From Variovorax sp. J22G73 (GTDB lineage Bacteria; Pseudomonadota; Gammaproteobacteria; Burkholderiales; Burkholderiaceae_C), in assembly GCF_030317035.1 (NCBI RefSeq), contig NZ_JASZYK010000014.1:100960-164959 (forward strand): DNA of 64,000 nucleotides, given 5' to 3'. Shown here one piece after another: positions 32,539-40,476 of the stretch (the stretch's first letter is position 1; every line of letters begins with the position of its first letter). The translations under genes were made by a program, and so were the position numbers. The notes under the pieces are model-generated. The model was not told the DNA's origin. It did not search any database and was given only the letters and a program-made list of their open reading frames with translations.

Positions 32539-33378
32539 ATGACTTACTGCGTAGGCATCAAACTCAACGCCGGCCTGGTGTTCCTGTCCGACTCGCGCAC
32601 CAATGCGGGCGTGGACCACATCAGCACCTTCCGCAAGATGATCGTCTACGAGCAGCCGGGCGACCGCGTGATGGTGCTGCTGTCTTCGGGCAACCTCAGC
32701 ATCTCGCAGTCGGTGCGCGAAATTCTCCAGATCGAGGAGCTGCGCGAAACCCGCGAAGACGGCACGCCCGGCGAGCCCATCACCATCTGGAACGCCAAGA
32801 GCATGTTCGACGCCGCCCGCGTGCTCGGCTCGGCGGTGCGCCATGTGTACGACCGCGACGCCGAGGCGCTCAAGCATGCGGGGCTGGACTTCAACGTGTC
32901 CTTCATCTTCGGCGGGCAGGTCAAGGGGGAGGGCATGCGCCTGTTCCTGGTGTACGCGGCCGGCAACTTCATCGAAGCGACCACCGAAACGCCCTACTTC
33001 CAGGTCGGCGAGTCGAAGTACGGCAAGCCCGTGCTCGACCGCGTGCTCACCCCCGAGACCCCGCTGGACGAAGCCGCCAAGTGCGCGCTGGTGTCGATGG
33101 ACTCGACCATGAAGTCGAACCTGTCGGTCGGCCTGCCGCTCGACCTGGTGGTGTACGAGGCCAACAAGCTCGAGACCGACCGCGTGATCTGCATCGACGC
33201 CGACAACCCCTACTACCGCATGATGCACAACAGCTGGGGCCAGAAGCTGCGCGAGGTGTTCGACAGCATCGAAGACCCGGTGTGGGACGACAGCCATACC
33301 GAGCATCCGTTGAAGATGCCCGCAACGCGCCACGGCGCCCTGCGCAAGATCTCCACCCCCGACGAAAAGCTGATCTGA
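32539..33378 (+). CDS. Anbu proteasome-like peptidase
   Basis: A 279-residue Ntn-hydrolase of the ancestral-beta-subunit (Anbu/BPH) group related to proteasome beta subunits and HslV. ATG 32539 is preferred over 32524 because it places the catalytic threonine at residue 2 (MTYCVGIKLNAGLVFLSDSR), ready for exposure by Met removal. The following GLVFLSDSRTNAGVDHI and the K38-type lysine region (TFRKM) fit the family. In many genomes Anbu lies beside a transglutaminase, an alpha-E protein and an ATP-grasp protein; those are missing here, and instead it sits between mutS and a hydrolase. Substrates of Anbu are not established. Confidence 0.9.
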   Translation: MTYCVGIKLNAGLVFLSDSRTNAGVDHISTFRKMIVYEQPGDRVMVLLSSGNLSISQSVREILQIEELRETREDGTPGEPITIWNAKSMFDAARVLGSAVRHVYDRDAEALKHAGLDFNVSFIFGGQVKGEGMRLFLVYAAGNFIEATTETPYFQVGESKYGKPVLDRVLTPETPLDEAAKCALVSMDSTMKSNLSVGLPLDLVVYEANKLETDRVICIDADNPYYRMMHNSWGQKLREVFDSIEDPVWDDSHTEHPLKMPATRHGALRKISTPDEKLI

Positions 33379-33383
33379 ACCCC

Positions 33384-34196
33384 GTGCCCCCGGTCGTTTT
33401 CTCGCACGGCAACAGCTTTCCCGCCAGCACCTACCGCGTCGTTCTCGACAGCCTGCGCGCCCGCGGCTTCGAGGTCGACGCCATCGAGAAGTTCGGGCAC
33501 GACCCGAAGTACCCGGTGACCGACAACTGGCCGCACCTGGTGCAGCAGCTGGCCGACTTCGCCAAGCTGCGCGCCGAACGCGCGGGCGGCCCGGTGTTTT
33601 TGGTCGGCCACTCGCTGGGCGGCTTCCTGAGCCTGATGTGCGCGGCGCGACACCCCGAGCTGGCACGTGGCGTGGTGCTGGTCGACTCGCCCATCCTCGG
33701 CGGCTGGCGCGCCAACACGCTCAACGTGGTGAAGCGCACGCCGCTCATGAAGAGCATTTCGCCAGGCGCCATCAGCCGCAAGCGCCGCAACAGCTGGGAG
33801 CACCGCGAGGCGGTGTTCGAGCATTTCCGCAGCAAGAAGGCCTTCGCGAAGTGGGACGAGCAGGTGCTGCACGACTACATCGACCACGGCACCTTCGACG
33901 GCGACAAGGGCGGCGAAGACGGCCGCGAGCTCAGCTTCGACCGCGACGTGGAAACCGCCATCTACAACACCCTGCCCCACAACCTGGGCGCCTTGCTGCG
34001 CGCGCACCCGCTCAAGTGCAAGGCGGCCTTCATCGGCGGGCGCCAGTCGGCCGAGATGAAGCGCGTGGGCATGACGATGACCCAGCTGGTCACCAAGGGC
34101 CGCATCGCCATGATGGACGGCACGCACCTGTTTCCGATGGAAAAGCCGCTCGCGACAGCGGCGGCCATCGAGGCCGCGCTGCGCAACCTGCTCTGA
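33384..34196 (+). CDS. Alpha/beta-fold hydrolase
   Basis: A 270-residue hydrolase. The GTG start at 33384, six bases after the Anbu stop, begins with PPVVFSHGNSFPASTY, whose SHGN supplies the oxyanion loop. The nucleophile elbow GHSLGG has Ser77. A later Asp (in the GKAAF...GGRQSAEM region) and His in MMDGTHLFPMEKP complete a plausible triad. The lid region (about 115-190) is helical and basic. No signal peptide is seen. Esterase, lipase or haloperoxidase-like activity cannot be distinguished. It is probably co-transcribed with the Anbu gene. Confidence 0.88.
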   Translation: MPPVVFSHGNSFPASTYRVVLDSLRARGFEVDAIEKFGHDPKYPVTDNWPHLVQQLADFAKLRAERAGGPVFLVGHSLGGFLSLMCAARHPELARGVVLVDSPILGGWRANTLNVVKRTPLMKSISPGAISRKRRNSWEHREAVFEHFRSKKAFAKWDEQVLHDYIDHGTFDGDKGGEDGRELSFDRDVETAIYNTLPHNLGALLRAHPLKCKAAFIGGRQSAEMKRVGMTMTQLVTKGRIAMMDGTHLFPMEKPLATAAAIEAALRNLL

Positions 34197-34211
34197 GCGG
34201 CTGCAGGCGCC

Positions 34212-34234
34212 GCGTCATCACCCCGTGATGACGC
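34212..34234. terminator. 10-bp perfect hairpin after the hydrolase gene
   Basis: GCGTCATCAC (34212-34221), loop CCC, GTGATGACGC (34225-34234), starting 16 bases after the stop codon. No T-run follows; the 26-bp tandem repeats begin 5 bases later. Confidence 0.6.
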
Positions 34235-34238
34235 ACGC

Positions 34239-34368
34239 GCAGGTCACGTGTCGGTGACGTGCAAGCAGGTCACGCGTTCGTGAGGTGCAAGGAGGTCACG
34301 CGTTCGTGAGATGCAAGCAGGTCACGCGTTCGTGAAGTGCAAGCAGGTCACGCGTTCGCGACGTGCAC
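34239..34368. repeat. Five tandem copies of a 26-bp repeat
   Basis: Units start at 34239, 34265, 34291, 34317 and 34343, each 26 bp, with core AGGTCACGCGTTCGTGA. Units 2 to 4 differ by one or two bases; units 1 and 5 are more divergent. Each unit contains a small hairpin TCACG-CGTT-CGTGA. The fifth unit holds the stop codon of the amidase gene (34348-34350). The array fills the gap between convergent operons. Confidence 0.9.
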
Positions 34369-35820
34369 CCCCGGCCGCTGCCCCGCGTTCCACTTGCCCC
34401 CCAACGCCCGCTCGATCTGCGCGGCCAGCTGCAGCAGCAGCCCGTCGTTCGCCTGCGCCGCCTGCGCCTGGATGCCCAGCGGCAGGCCGTTTTCCTGTGC
34501 TGCCATCGGCAGCGAGATGCCCGGCAGCCCGCACAGGTTCGACAGCGGCGTGTACGCAAAGTTTTGCCACAGGTTGGCGAACCAGTCGTACACCGAGGGG
34601 TTGGTGCTGGTCGTCAGGTATTCGCTGGTGCCCACCTTGGGCGTGGGCAGCGCGGTGATGGGCGTGAGGATGATGTCCCAGCGCTGGAAGAAATTGCCGA
34701 ACGCGCGCGAGGTCGTGTTGAACACCGCCTGCATCTTCGAGCGCTCGGTGTACGAGGTGTTCAGCCCGGCTTCCCAGATCTTGATGTTGATGGGCTCCAG
34801 CAGCTCGGCCGGCGGGCGCTCCAGCCCCAGGCGGTGCAGGTGGCCGTCGATGACCTGCGCGAAGTTGCTGATGTAGCAGGTGGTCTGCGCGGCAAAGGCG
34901 GTCTGAAAGTCGACTTCGGGCAGCACCCACTCCACGTGGTGCCCCAGCCCTTCGAGGAACTTGCCCGTGCGCTCCAGCTCGGCCACGAAATGCGGCGTGG
35001 CGCGAAAGTCGCCCCACTCGTGCGACAGCGCGATGCGCAGGCGGCCCGGGTCTTTGCGGATGAGTTCGCTGTACGGTTCGGCGGGCGACCAGAAGGGCAT
35101 GAACTCGCCCGGCGCGCCGCCGCGGCAGTGATCGACAAAGGCGGCCGTGTCGCGCACGGTGCGGCTGTGGCAGCCCTGGATGGACACCAGCCCCGACAGG
35201 TCCGACAGCCCTGGCGCCAGCGAGAACACGCCGCGCGACACCTTCAGGCCGATGTTGCCATTCACGCCCGCCGGAATGCGGATGGAGCCGCCGCCGTCGG
35301 TGGCGTGCGACAGCGGCAGCACGCCCGCGGCCACGGCCGCCGCCGTGCCGGCCGACGAGCCGCAGGTGGTGTATTCGAGGTCCCACGGGTTGCGCGTGAC
35401 GTGCAGCGCGTTTTCCACCGAGCTGCACACGCCGAACTCCGGCGTGGTGCTGCGGCCCACGATGTTCAGGCCGGCCTTGCGCAGCTTTTCCGTGAGGAAG
35501 CTGTCGGCCGCCGGGCGGTTGCCCTGCATGATCATCGAGCCGAACTCCTGCAGCCGGCCCTTCAGCGTGGGGCCCAGGTCCTTCATGAGGTACGGCAGGC
35601 CGGCGAACACGCCTTCGGGGTCCATGCCGTCCTTCAGCGGGTCGGCCACCACGTCGTCGAACACCTCGACCACCGCGTCGAGCCGCGGGTTGACCTTGGC
35701 GATGCCGGCCGCGGCCTGCGCGGCCAGTTCGGCCGCCGTCACGTCGCCCTTGCGCACGCGCTCGGCCAGCGCCATGCCGTCGTGCGCGGCCCATTCGTCC
35801 CAGCTCATTGCCAGCGTCAT
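34348..35820 (-). CDS. Amidase-signature-family amidase
   Basis: A 490-residue Ser-cisSer-Lys hydrolase; ATG 35820 is chosen as the start (an ATG at 35844 is possible). The triad is Lys80 in LPYLMKDLG, the cis-serine at Ser155/156 in CGSSAGTAAAVAAG, and the nucleophile Ser179 in TDGGGSIRIP. The C-terminal part has the usual ALPTPKVG-type loop. Such enzymes hydrolyse amides or N-acyl bonds in the cytoplasm. It is the last gene of a seven-gene operon with a peptide-type ABC importer and AzlCD, so its substrate may be the imported compound. Its last codons and stop fall inside the 26-bp repeat array. Confidence 0.92.
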   Translation of the reverse strand: MTLAMSWDEWAAHDGMALAERVRKGDVTAAELAAQAAAGIAKVNPRLDAVVEVFDDVVADPLKDGMDPEGVFAGLPYLMKDLGPTLKGRLQEFGSMIMQGNRPAADSFLTEKLRKAGLNIVGRSTTPEFGVCSSVENALHVTRNPWDLEYTTCGSSAGTAAAVAAGVLPLSHATDGGGSIRIPAGVNGNIGLKVSRGVFSLAPGLSDLSGLVSIQGCHSRTVRDTAAFVDHCRGGAPGEFMPFWSPAEPYSELIRKDPGRLRIALSHEWGDFRATPHFVAELERTGKFLEGLGHHVEWVLPEVDFQTAFAAQTTCYISNFAQVIDGHLHRLGLERPPAELLEPINIKIWEAGLNTSYTERSKMQAVFNTTSRAFGNFFQRWDIILTPITALPTPKVGTSEYLTTSTNPSVYDWFANLWQNFAYTPLSNLCGLPGISLPMAAQENGLPLGIQAQAAQANDGLLLQLAAQIERALGGKWNAGQRPGVHVANA

Positions 35821-35871
35821 CTCATGTACTCCAGTTCGCTTCAAAAAAATGTGGATCGGTCGTTGTTCGTT

Positions 35872-36216
35872 TCATGGCCAGCCGAAGCCCAGCCGCAGGA
35901 GCATCAGCGTACCCGTGCCGACCAGGATCGTCCCGGCCACGTCGTTTCGCCGGACCAGGTAGTAGGCCAATGCGGCGCCCACTGCAAAAAGCCGCGCATC
36001 GTGCCAGTCGGACAGCAGGCGCCCGTTGCTCAGGAACACGTCGGGCACCACCATGGCGAGCAGCGCCGCCACCGGGGCGTGGCGCAGCCCGCGCCACAGC
36101 CAGCCGGGCAGCCTGGGTTCGCTGTCGGGCAGCAGGAAGAAGCTGCGCGTGAGCACCGTCACCACCACCAGCGCGCCCACGGCCAGCCACACGTAGGCCT
36201 CGTGCCCAAGGTGCAT
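35872..36216 (-). CDS. azlD: AzlD-family branched-chain amino acid exporter subunit
   Basis: A 114-residue small membrane protein with three to four hydrophobic segments (VWLAVGALVVVTVLTRSFFLL, HAPVAALLAMVVPDVFL, LFAVGAALAYYLVRR, AGTILVGTGTLMLLRLGF). The TRSFFLLP and RHAPVAALLAMVVPD stretches are typical of AzlD. It works with AzlC, homologous to YgaZH of E. coli, to export branched-chain or analogous amino acids. Its ATG overlaps the azlC stop by one base (TGATG). The amidase gene follows after 51 bp. Confidence 0.9.
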   Translation of the reverse strand: MHLGHEAYVWLAVGALVVVTVLTRSFFLLPDSEPRLPGWLWRGLRHAPVAALLAMVVPDVFLSNGRLLSDWHDARLFAVGAALAYYLVRRNDVAGTILVGTGTLMLLRLGFGWP

Positions 36217-36956
36217 CAGCGCGCACCCCAGTGGCGGTCGGCCCAGGTGCCCGCCACGAAGGCGGTGGCAATGGCCGCGACCACGTTGAGCCCCATCGGC
36301 AGCGATGCTGTCGCCAGCGCCACCGCGCCCGCGGCCAGTGCCGAGCAGCGCACCGCGCGGTCGGTGAGCATCGGCAAGGCCAGCGCCAGCAAGGCGAGCA
36401 CGCCGATGAAGCGCAGGCCCCATGCAGCCGGAATGGCGTCGGCCAGGAAGATGCCCGCCAGCGACGCGACGTGCCACGCCGCCCAGTTGGTCAACGCCAG
36501 CCCCAGAAAGTAGCCCTGCTGGCGCGCCGTGGCGCGCCCTTCAGGCGAAGGCTGCGGATGCCGGTGCACGAACTGCGCATACACCGGGTCGCCCGCCAGG
36601 TACGACAGCAGCACGCGCGCGAGCCGGCGGTGCGCGCCGAAATAGCGCCGCCAGTTCACGCTGAACACCACGAAGCGCAGGTTCAGCACGCACGCGGTCG
36701 CCACGATCACCCACAGCGGCGCGCCGGCCGCGATGAGCGGCAGGCAGGCCAGCTGCGAGGCGCTGGCGAACACCAGCAGCGACATCGCCAGGATCACGCC
36801 CAGCCCGACGCCGCTCTTGGCCATGGCCACGCCGGCCACCAGCCCCATGGCCATGGTGCCCAGCGCCGCGCCCGCGATGTCGCGCCGCCCTTCGGCAAAG
36901 GCGCCGCGCCAGGCGGGGTCGTCGATGGCCGCGCGCCAGGCGCCCCGCAGGCTCAC
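36216..36956 (-). CDS. azlC: AzlC-family branched-chain amino acid exporter subunit
   Basis: A 246-residue membrane protein. The GTG start at 36956 overlaps the stop of the ABC ATPase gene (GTGA). AzlC signatures include FAEGRRDIAGAALGTMAMGLVAGVA, SLLVFASASQLACLPLIAAG and CVLNLRFVVFSVNWRRYF, with five or six hydrophobic segments. AzlC/AzlD pairs export amino acids such as valine, leucine or toxic analogues. Finding them inside a peptide-import operon is unusual and suggests that the operon both imports an amide-linked compound and exports an amino-acid product. Confidence 0.9.
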   Translation of the reverse strand: MSLRGAWRAAIDDPAWRGAFAEGRRDIAGAALGTMAMGLVAGVAMAKSGVGLGVILAMSLLVFASASQLACLPLIAAGAPLWVIVATACVLNLRFVVFSVNWRRYFGAHRRLARVLLSYLAGDPVYAQFVHRHPQPSPEGRATARQQGYFLGLALTNWAAWHVASLAGIFLADAIPAAWGLRFIGVLALLALALPMLTDRAVRCSALAAGAVALATASLPMGLNVVAAIATAFVAGTWADRHWGAR

Positions 36957-38623
36957 TGCGCGCTCGCGAGTTCCGCGCGCGGCGCCGCCGCCAGCAGCCG
37001 CCGCGTGTACGCGTCGGCCGGCGCGTTGAACACCTGCCCCGTGGGGCCCTGCTCCACGATGCGGCCCTGGCTCATGACGATGACGCGGTCGCACAGCTGC
37101 GCGGCCACGCGCAGGTCGTGCGTGATGAACAGAATGCCCAGCCCCAGGTCGCGCTGTATCTCGCGCAGCAGATCGAGAATCTGCGCCTGCACCGACACGT
37201 CGAGCGCCGACACGGCCTCGTCGGCCACCAGCACCTGCGGCTGGCAGGCAATGGCGCGCGCGATGGCCAGGCGCTGGCGCTGGCCGCCGGAGAACTGGTG
37301 CGGGTAGCGCTCCAGCGCGGTGCGCGGCAGCTGGATGCGGTCCATCAGCTCTTCGGCGGTCTGGCGTGCGTGCAGCTTGCTCAGCCCGAAGTTCATCGCG
37401 CCCTCCACCATCGACGAGCCCACGGTGCGCCGCGGGTTCAGCGAACGGTTCGGGTCCTGGAACACCACCTGCACGCGCGAGCGCAGCGGCCGCAGCCGGC
37501 CCTCGGGCAGGTCGCGCACCTCGGCGTCGCCCCACAGGATGCTGCCCGCGCTGGGCGCGATCAGCCGGATCATGCAGCGCGCGAAGGTCGACTTGCCCGA
37601 GCCCGACTCGCCCACCACGCCCACCGTTTCGCCGCGGTGCACGGCCACGCTCGCGTCCTGCAGCGCGGTGTTGTGCTTCGCGCGGCCGAGCCAGTCGCGC
37701 CGCGTGTAGACCTTGCCGACGCCGGTGCCGCTCAGCAGCGGCTTGCCGCCGGGCAATGCGCGCGCGGGCGGCGGCGTCATGCCGGGCACGGCGTCGAGCA
37801 GCATGCGCGTGTAGGCCTCGCGCGGCTGGCGCAGCACCTGTTCGCACGGGCCCTGCTCCACCAGCGCGCCGCGGTGCATCACCATCACGTCGTCGGCAAT
37901 TTCCGCGACCACGCCCATGTCGTGCGTGATGAAGAGCACCGCGCTGCCCTGCTCGGCCTGCAGCTCGGCGATGAGCTTCAGTATCTCGGCCTGCGTGGTC
38001 ACGTCCAGCGCGGTGGTCGGCTCGTCGCAGATCAGCAGGCGCGGCTTCAGGATGATGGCCATCGCGATCACGATGCGCTGGCGCTGCCCGCCCGAGAGCT
38101 GGTGCGGGTAGCTCGCATGAATGCGCGCCGGCTCGGGCAGCCGCACGCGCTCGAAGATGGCGATGGTGTGCGCCTTGCGCTCGGCCGCGCCCCATGCGGT
38201 GTGCGTGCGCAGCAGCTCGTCGACCTGCTCGCCGCAGGTGAGCACCGGGTTCAGCGCCGTCATCGGCTCCTGGAACACCATGCCCATGCCGGTGCCGCGC
38301 AACTGGCGCAGCCGCTTGTCGGAGGTGAAGCGGCCCTGCGCCACCAGCTTCTCGCCGCACAGCATCACGTCGCCGGCCTTCAGCGTGAGGCCCTTGGCCA
38401 GCAGGCCCATCACCGTGGTGGCCAGCACGGACTTGCCCGAGCCCGACTCCCCCACGATGCACAGCGTGCGCCCGGCCTCGATGCGCAGGTCGAGCCGTTC
38501 GATGGCGTGCGGGCGGTCGGCGTCAGAGGGCAACGCCACCTGCAGGCCGCGCACTTCGAGGATGGGGGCGCCCGGGTTGGAACCGGGTGTGGAACCGGAT
38601 GTGGAATCGGATGTGGCGTTCAT
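36953..38623 (-). CDS. Fused dipeptide-type ABC transporter ATPase (DppD-DppF)
   Basis: A 556-residue protein with two complete nucleotide-binding domains. First domain: Walker A GESGSGKS at 58-65, signature LSGGQ at 176-180, Walker B LLICDEPTTALDV. Second domain: Walker A at 338-345 and SGGQRQRLAIARAI, then VLVADEAVSALDV. In the second Walker B the usual DEP is DEA, a conservative change. Such fusions (as in GsiA) energise peptide/opine/glutathione importers. The order binding protein, two permeases, fused ATPase is complete here. The gene overlaps azlC by four bases. Confidence 0.95.
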   Translation of the reverse strand: MNATSDSTSGSTPGSNPGAPILEVRGLQVALPSDADRPHAIERLDLRIEAGRTLCIVGESGSGKSVLATTVMGLLAKGLTLKAGDVMLCGEKLVAQGRFTSDKRLRQLRGTGMGMVFQEPMTALNPVLTCGEQVDELLRTHTAWGAAERKAHTIAIFERVRLPEPARIHASYPHQLSGGQRQRIVIAMAIILKPRLLICDEPTTALDVTTQAEILKLIAELQAEQGSAVLFITHDMGVVAEIADDVMVMHRGALVEQGPCEQVLRQPREAYTRMLLDAVPGMTPPPARALPGGKPLLSGTGVGKVYTRRDWLGRAKHNTALQDASVAVHRGETVGVVGESGSGKSTFARCMIRLIAPSAGSILWGDAEVRDLPEGRLRPLRSRVQVVFQDPNRSLNPRRTVGSSMVEGAMNFGLSKLHARQTAEELMDRIQLPRTALERYPHQFSGGQRQRLAIARAIACQPQVLVADEAVSALDVSVQAQILDLLREIQRDLGLGILFITHDLRVAAQLCDRVIVMSQGRIVEQGPTGQVFNAPADAYTRRLLAAAPRAELASAQ

Positions 38624-38636
38624 GAAAATCTGCGCC

Positions 38637-39509
38637 TCACACGCGTTTGGAGAACTTGGGGTCGAGCACGTCGCGCAGGCCGTCGCCCAGCATGTTGATG
38701 GCCAGCACCGTGGGCACCAGGAACAGCGCGGGGAACAGCACGTTGCCCGGGCTCTGCGAGAACTGCACGCGCCCCTCGGCCATGATGTTTCCCCAGGTGG
38801 GCACGTCCGACGGCAGGCCCAGCCCGAGAAAGCTCAGGATGGCCTCGGTCAGCACGGCCGAGGCCGCGATGAAGGTGCCCTGCACGATCAGCGGCGCCAG
38901 CGCGTTGGGCAAGATGTCGCGCCACAGGATGGTCGCGTCGGCCGTGGCCAGCGCGCGCGCGGCCTCCACGAAGGGCTCGTCGCGCAGGCTCATCACCAGC
39001 GCGCGCACCAGGCGCGTCACGCGCGGCACCTCGGGCACGGCAATGGCCAATATCACCGTCGGCAGGCTGGCGCCCAGCACCGCCACCAGCGTGATGGCCA
39101 GCAGCACGGCGGGAATGGCCATCACGCCGTCCATCACGCGCATCAGCACCGCGTCGACCGCGCGGAAGTAGCCCGCCAGCATGCCCAGCAGGCAGCCGAA
39201 GGCGATGGCGACGAAGGCGGTGAACAGGCCCACCGTCATCGAGATGCGGGTGCCGTAAAGCACGCGGCTCCACACGTCGCGGCCCACGCTGTCGCTGCCC
39301 ATCCAGAAGGTGTGGGCGAACTGCGCGCCGTCGGGCAGCGTCACCTGGCCCGCGGTGCCCGCGCCCACCGAGATGAAGCTCGGGTCCATCACCGAGGGGT
39401 CGAAGGTGCCCAGCCAGGGCGCGAACACGCCCAGCAGCGCGAGCACCACCAGCACGACGATGCCGCCGCGCACGGCGCTGTTGCGCCAGAGTCTTTTCAA
39501 GGTGCTCAT
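38637..39509 (-). CDS. Dipeptide-type ABC transporter permease (DppC-like)
   Basis: A 290-residue inner-membrane permease. It has the N-terminal TM with basic start (LKRLWRNSAVRGGIVVLVVLALLG), the periplasmic loop typical of DppC/OppC (HTFWMGSDSVGRDVWSRVLYGTRIS) and the EAA cytoplasmic loop (VEAARALATADATILWRDILPN) that contacts the ATPase. Six TM segments are expected. It pairs with the DppB-like protein, whose gene stop lies one base upstream. Assignment within the Dpp/Opp/Gsi group is clear; the substrate is not. Confidence 0.95.
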   Translation of the reverse strand: MSTLKRLWRNSAVRGGIVVLVVLALLGVFAPWLGTFDPSVMDPSFISVGAGTAGQVTLPDGAQFAHTFWMGSDSVGRDVWSRVLYGTRISMTVGLFTAFVAIAFGCLLGMLAGYFRAVDAVLMRVMDGVMAIPAVLLAITLVAVLGASLPTVILAIAVPEVPRVTRLVRALVMSLRDEPFVEAARALATADATILWRDILPNALAPLIVQGTFIAASAVLTEAILSFLGLGLPSDVPTWGNIMAEGRVQFSQSPGNVLFPALFLVPTVLAINMLGDGLRDVLDPKFSKRV

Positions 39510-39510
39510 G

Positions 39511-40452
39511 TCAGTAGCGAATGCGTGGATCGATGAACAGGTAGCTCACGTCCACCAGCAGGTTGACGGCCACGTACACCACGGCGAAGAACAGCACCAC
39601 GCCCTGCAGCACCGGAAAGTCGCGGTTCAGCACCGCGTCCACCGTGAGCTGCCCCAGGCCCGGAATGGCGAACACCGTCTCGGTGACCACCACGCCGCCC
39701 AGCAGCAGCGCCGCGCTCACGCCGATCACCGTGACCACCGGCACCGCCGCATTGCGCAGCGCGTGGTGCTTGAGCACCTGCAGCTCGGTGATGCCCTTGG
39801 CGCGCGCGGTGCGAATGAAGTCTTCGGTCAGCGCCTCGCTCACCGCGGCGCGCGTCACGCGCGACAGCAGCGCCACGTAGGTGATGGCCAGCGTGAGGCA
39901 TGGCAGCACCAGCTGGTTCAGCCATGGCCCCACGCCTTCTCCTATGCGCCGGTAGCCCTGCACCGGAAACCACTGCAGCTTCATCGCCAGCAGATAGATC
40001 AGCACATAGCCGACCACGAACACCGGCACCGAGAAGCCCGCCACCGAGAACGCCATGACGGCCTTGTCGAGCCAGCCGCCCATGCGCCACGCGGCCAGCG
40101 TGCCAAGCGGCAGCGCAATGGCCACCGCCAGCAGCAGCGTGCCGCCGGCCAGCGAGAGCGTGGGCTCCATGCGCTGGCCGATGAGCTCCAGCACCGGCTT
40201 GTTCAAAAAGAACGAGAAGCCCAGGTCGCCGTGCAGCACGCCGTTGCCCCAGATCGCGAACTGCTCCCACAGCGGCCGGGTGAGGCCGAGCTGCACGCGG
40301 ATGCGGTCCAGGTCTTCGTTGGTGGCGCTGTTGCCGCCGATGACGGCCGCCGGGTCGCCGGGCGTGAGGCGCACGATCATGAAGATCGCCACCGCCACCA
40401 CCAGCAGCACGGGAATGGTGGCGAGCAGGCGCTTGCCGAGGAAGGTCAGCAT
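39511..40452 (-). CDS. Dipeptide-type ABC transporter permease (DppB-like)
   Basis: A 313-residue permease starting MLTFLGKRLLATIPVLLVVAVAIFM, the classic DppB N-terminus, followed by LTPGDPAAV and the long periplasmic loop. The EAA loop is FIRTARAKGITELQVLKHHALRNAAVPV. Its C-terminus ends with the short FIDPRIRY tail normal for the family. It lies 24 bp after the binding-protein gene and one base before the DppC-like gene, so it is part of one transcript. Confidence 0.95.
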   Translation of the reverse strand: MLTFLGKRLLATIPVLLVVAVAIFMIVRLTPGDPAAVIGGNSATNEDLDRIRVQLGLTRPLWEQFAIWGNGVLHGDLGFSFFLNKPVLELIGQRMEPTLSLAGGTLLLAVAIALPLGTLAAWRMGGWLDKAVMAFSVAGFSVPVFVVGYVLIYLLAMKLQWFPVQGYRRIGEGVGPWLNQLVLPCLTLAITYVALLSRVTRAAVSEALTEDFIRTARAKGITELQVLKHHALRNAAVPVVTVIGVSAALLLGGVVVTETVFAIPGLGQLTVDAVLNRDFPVLQGVVLFFAVVYVAVNLLVDVSYLFIDPRIRY

Positions 40453-40476
40453 GGACGGGCCCTCTTCTCTTCGTTC

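Noticed and set aside
33081..33383. Longer start for the alpha/beta hydrolase within the Anbu gene
   Set aside because: The extra 101 codons overlap the Anbu coding sequence in another frame and lack hydrolase features.
34239..34368. Possible CRISPR array
   Set aside because: Repeats are directly contiguous with no spacers, and no cas genes are present.
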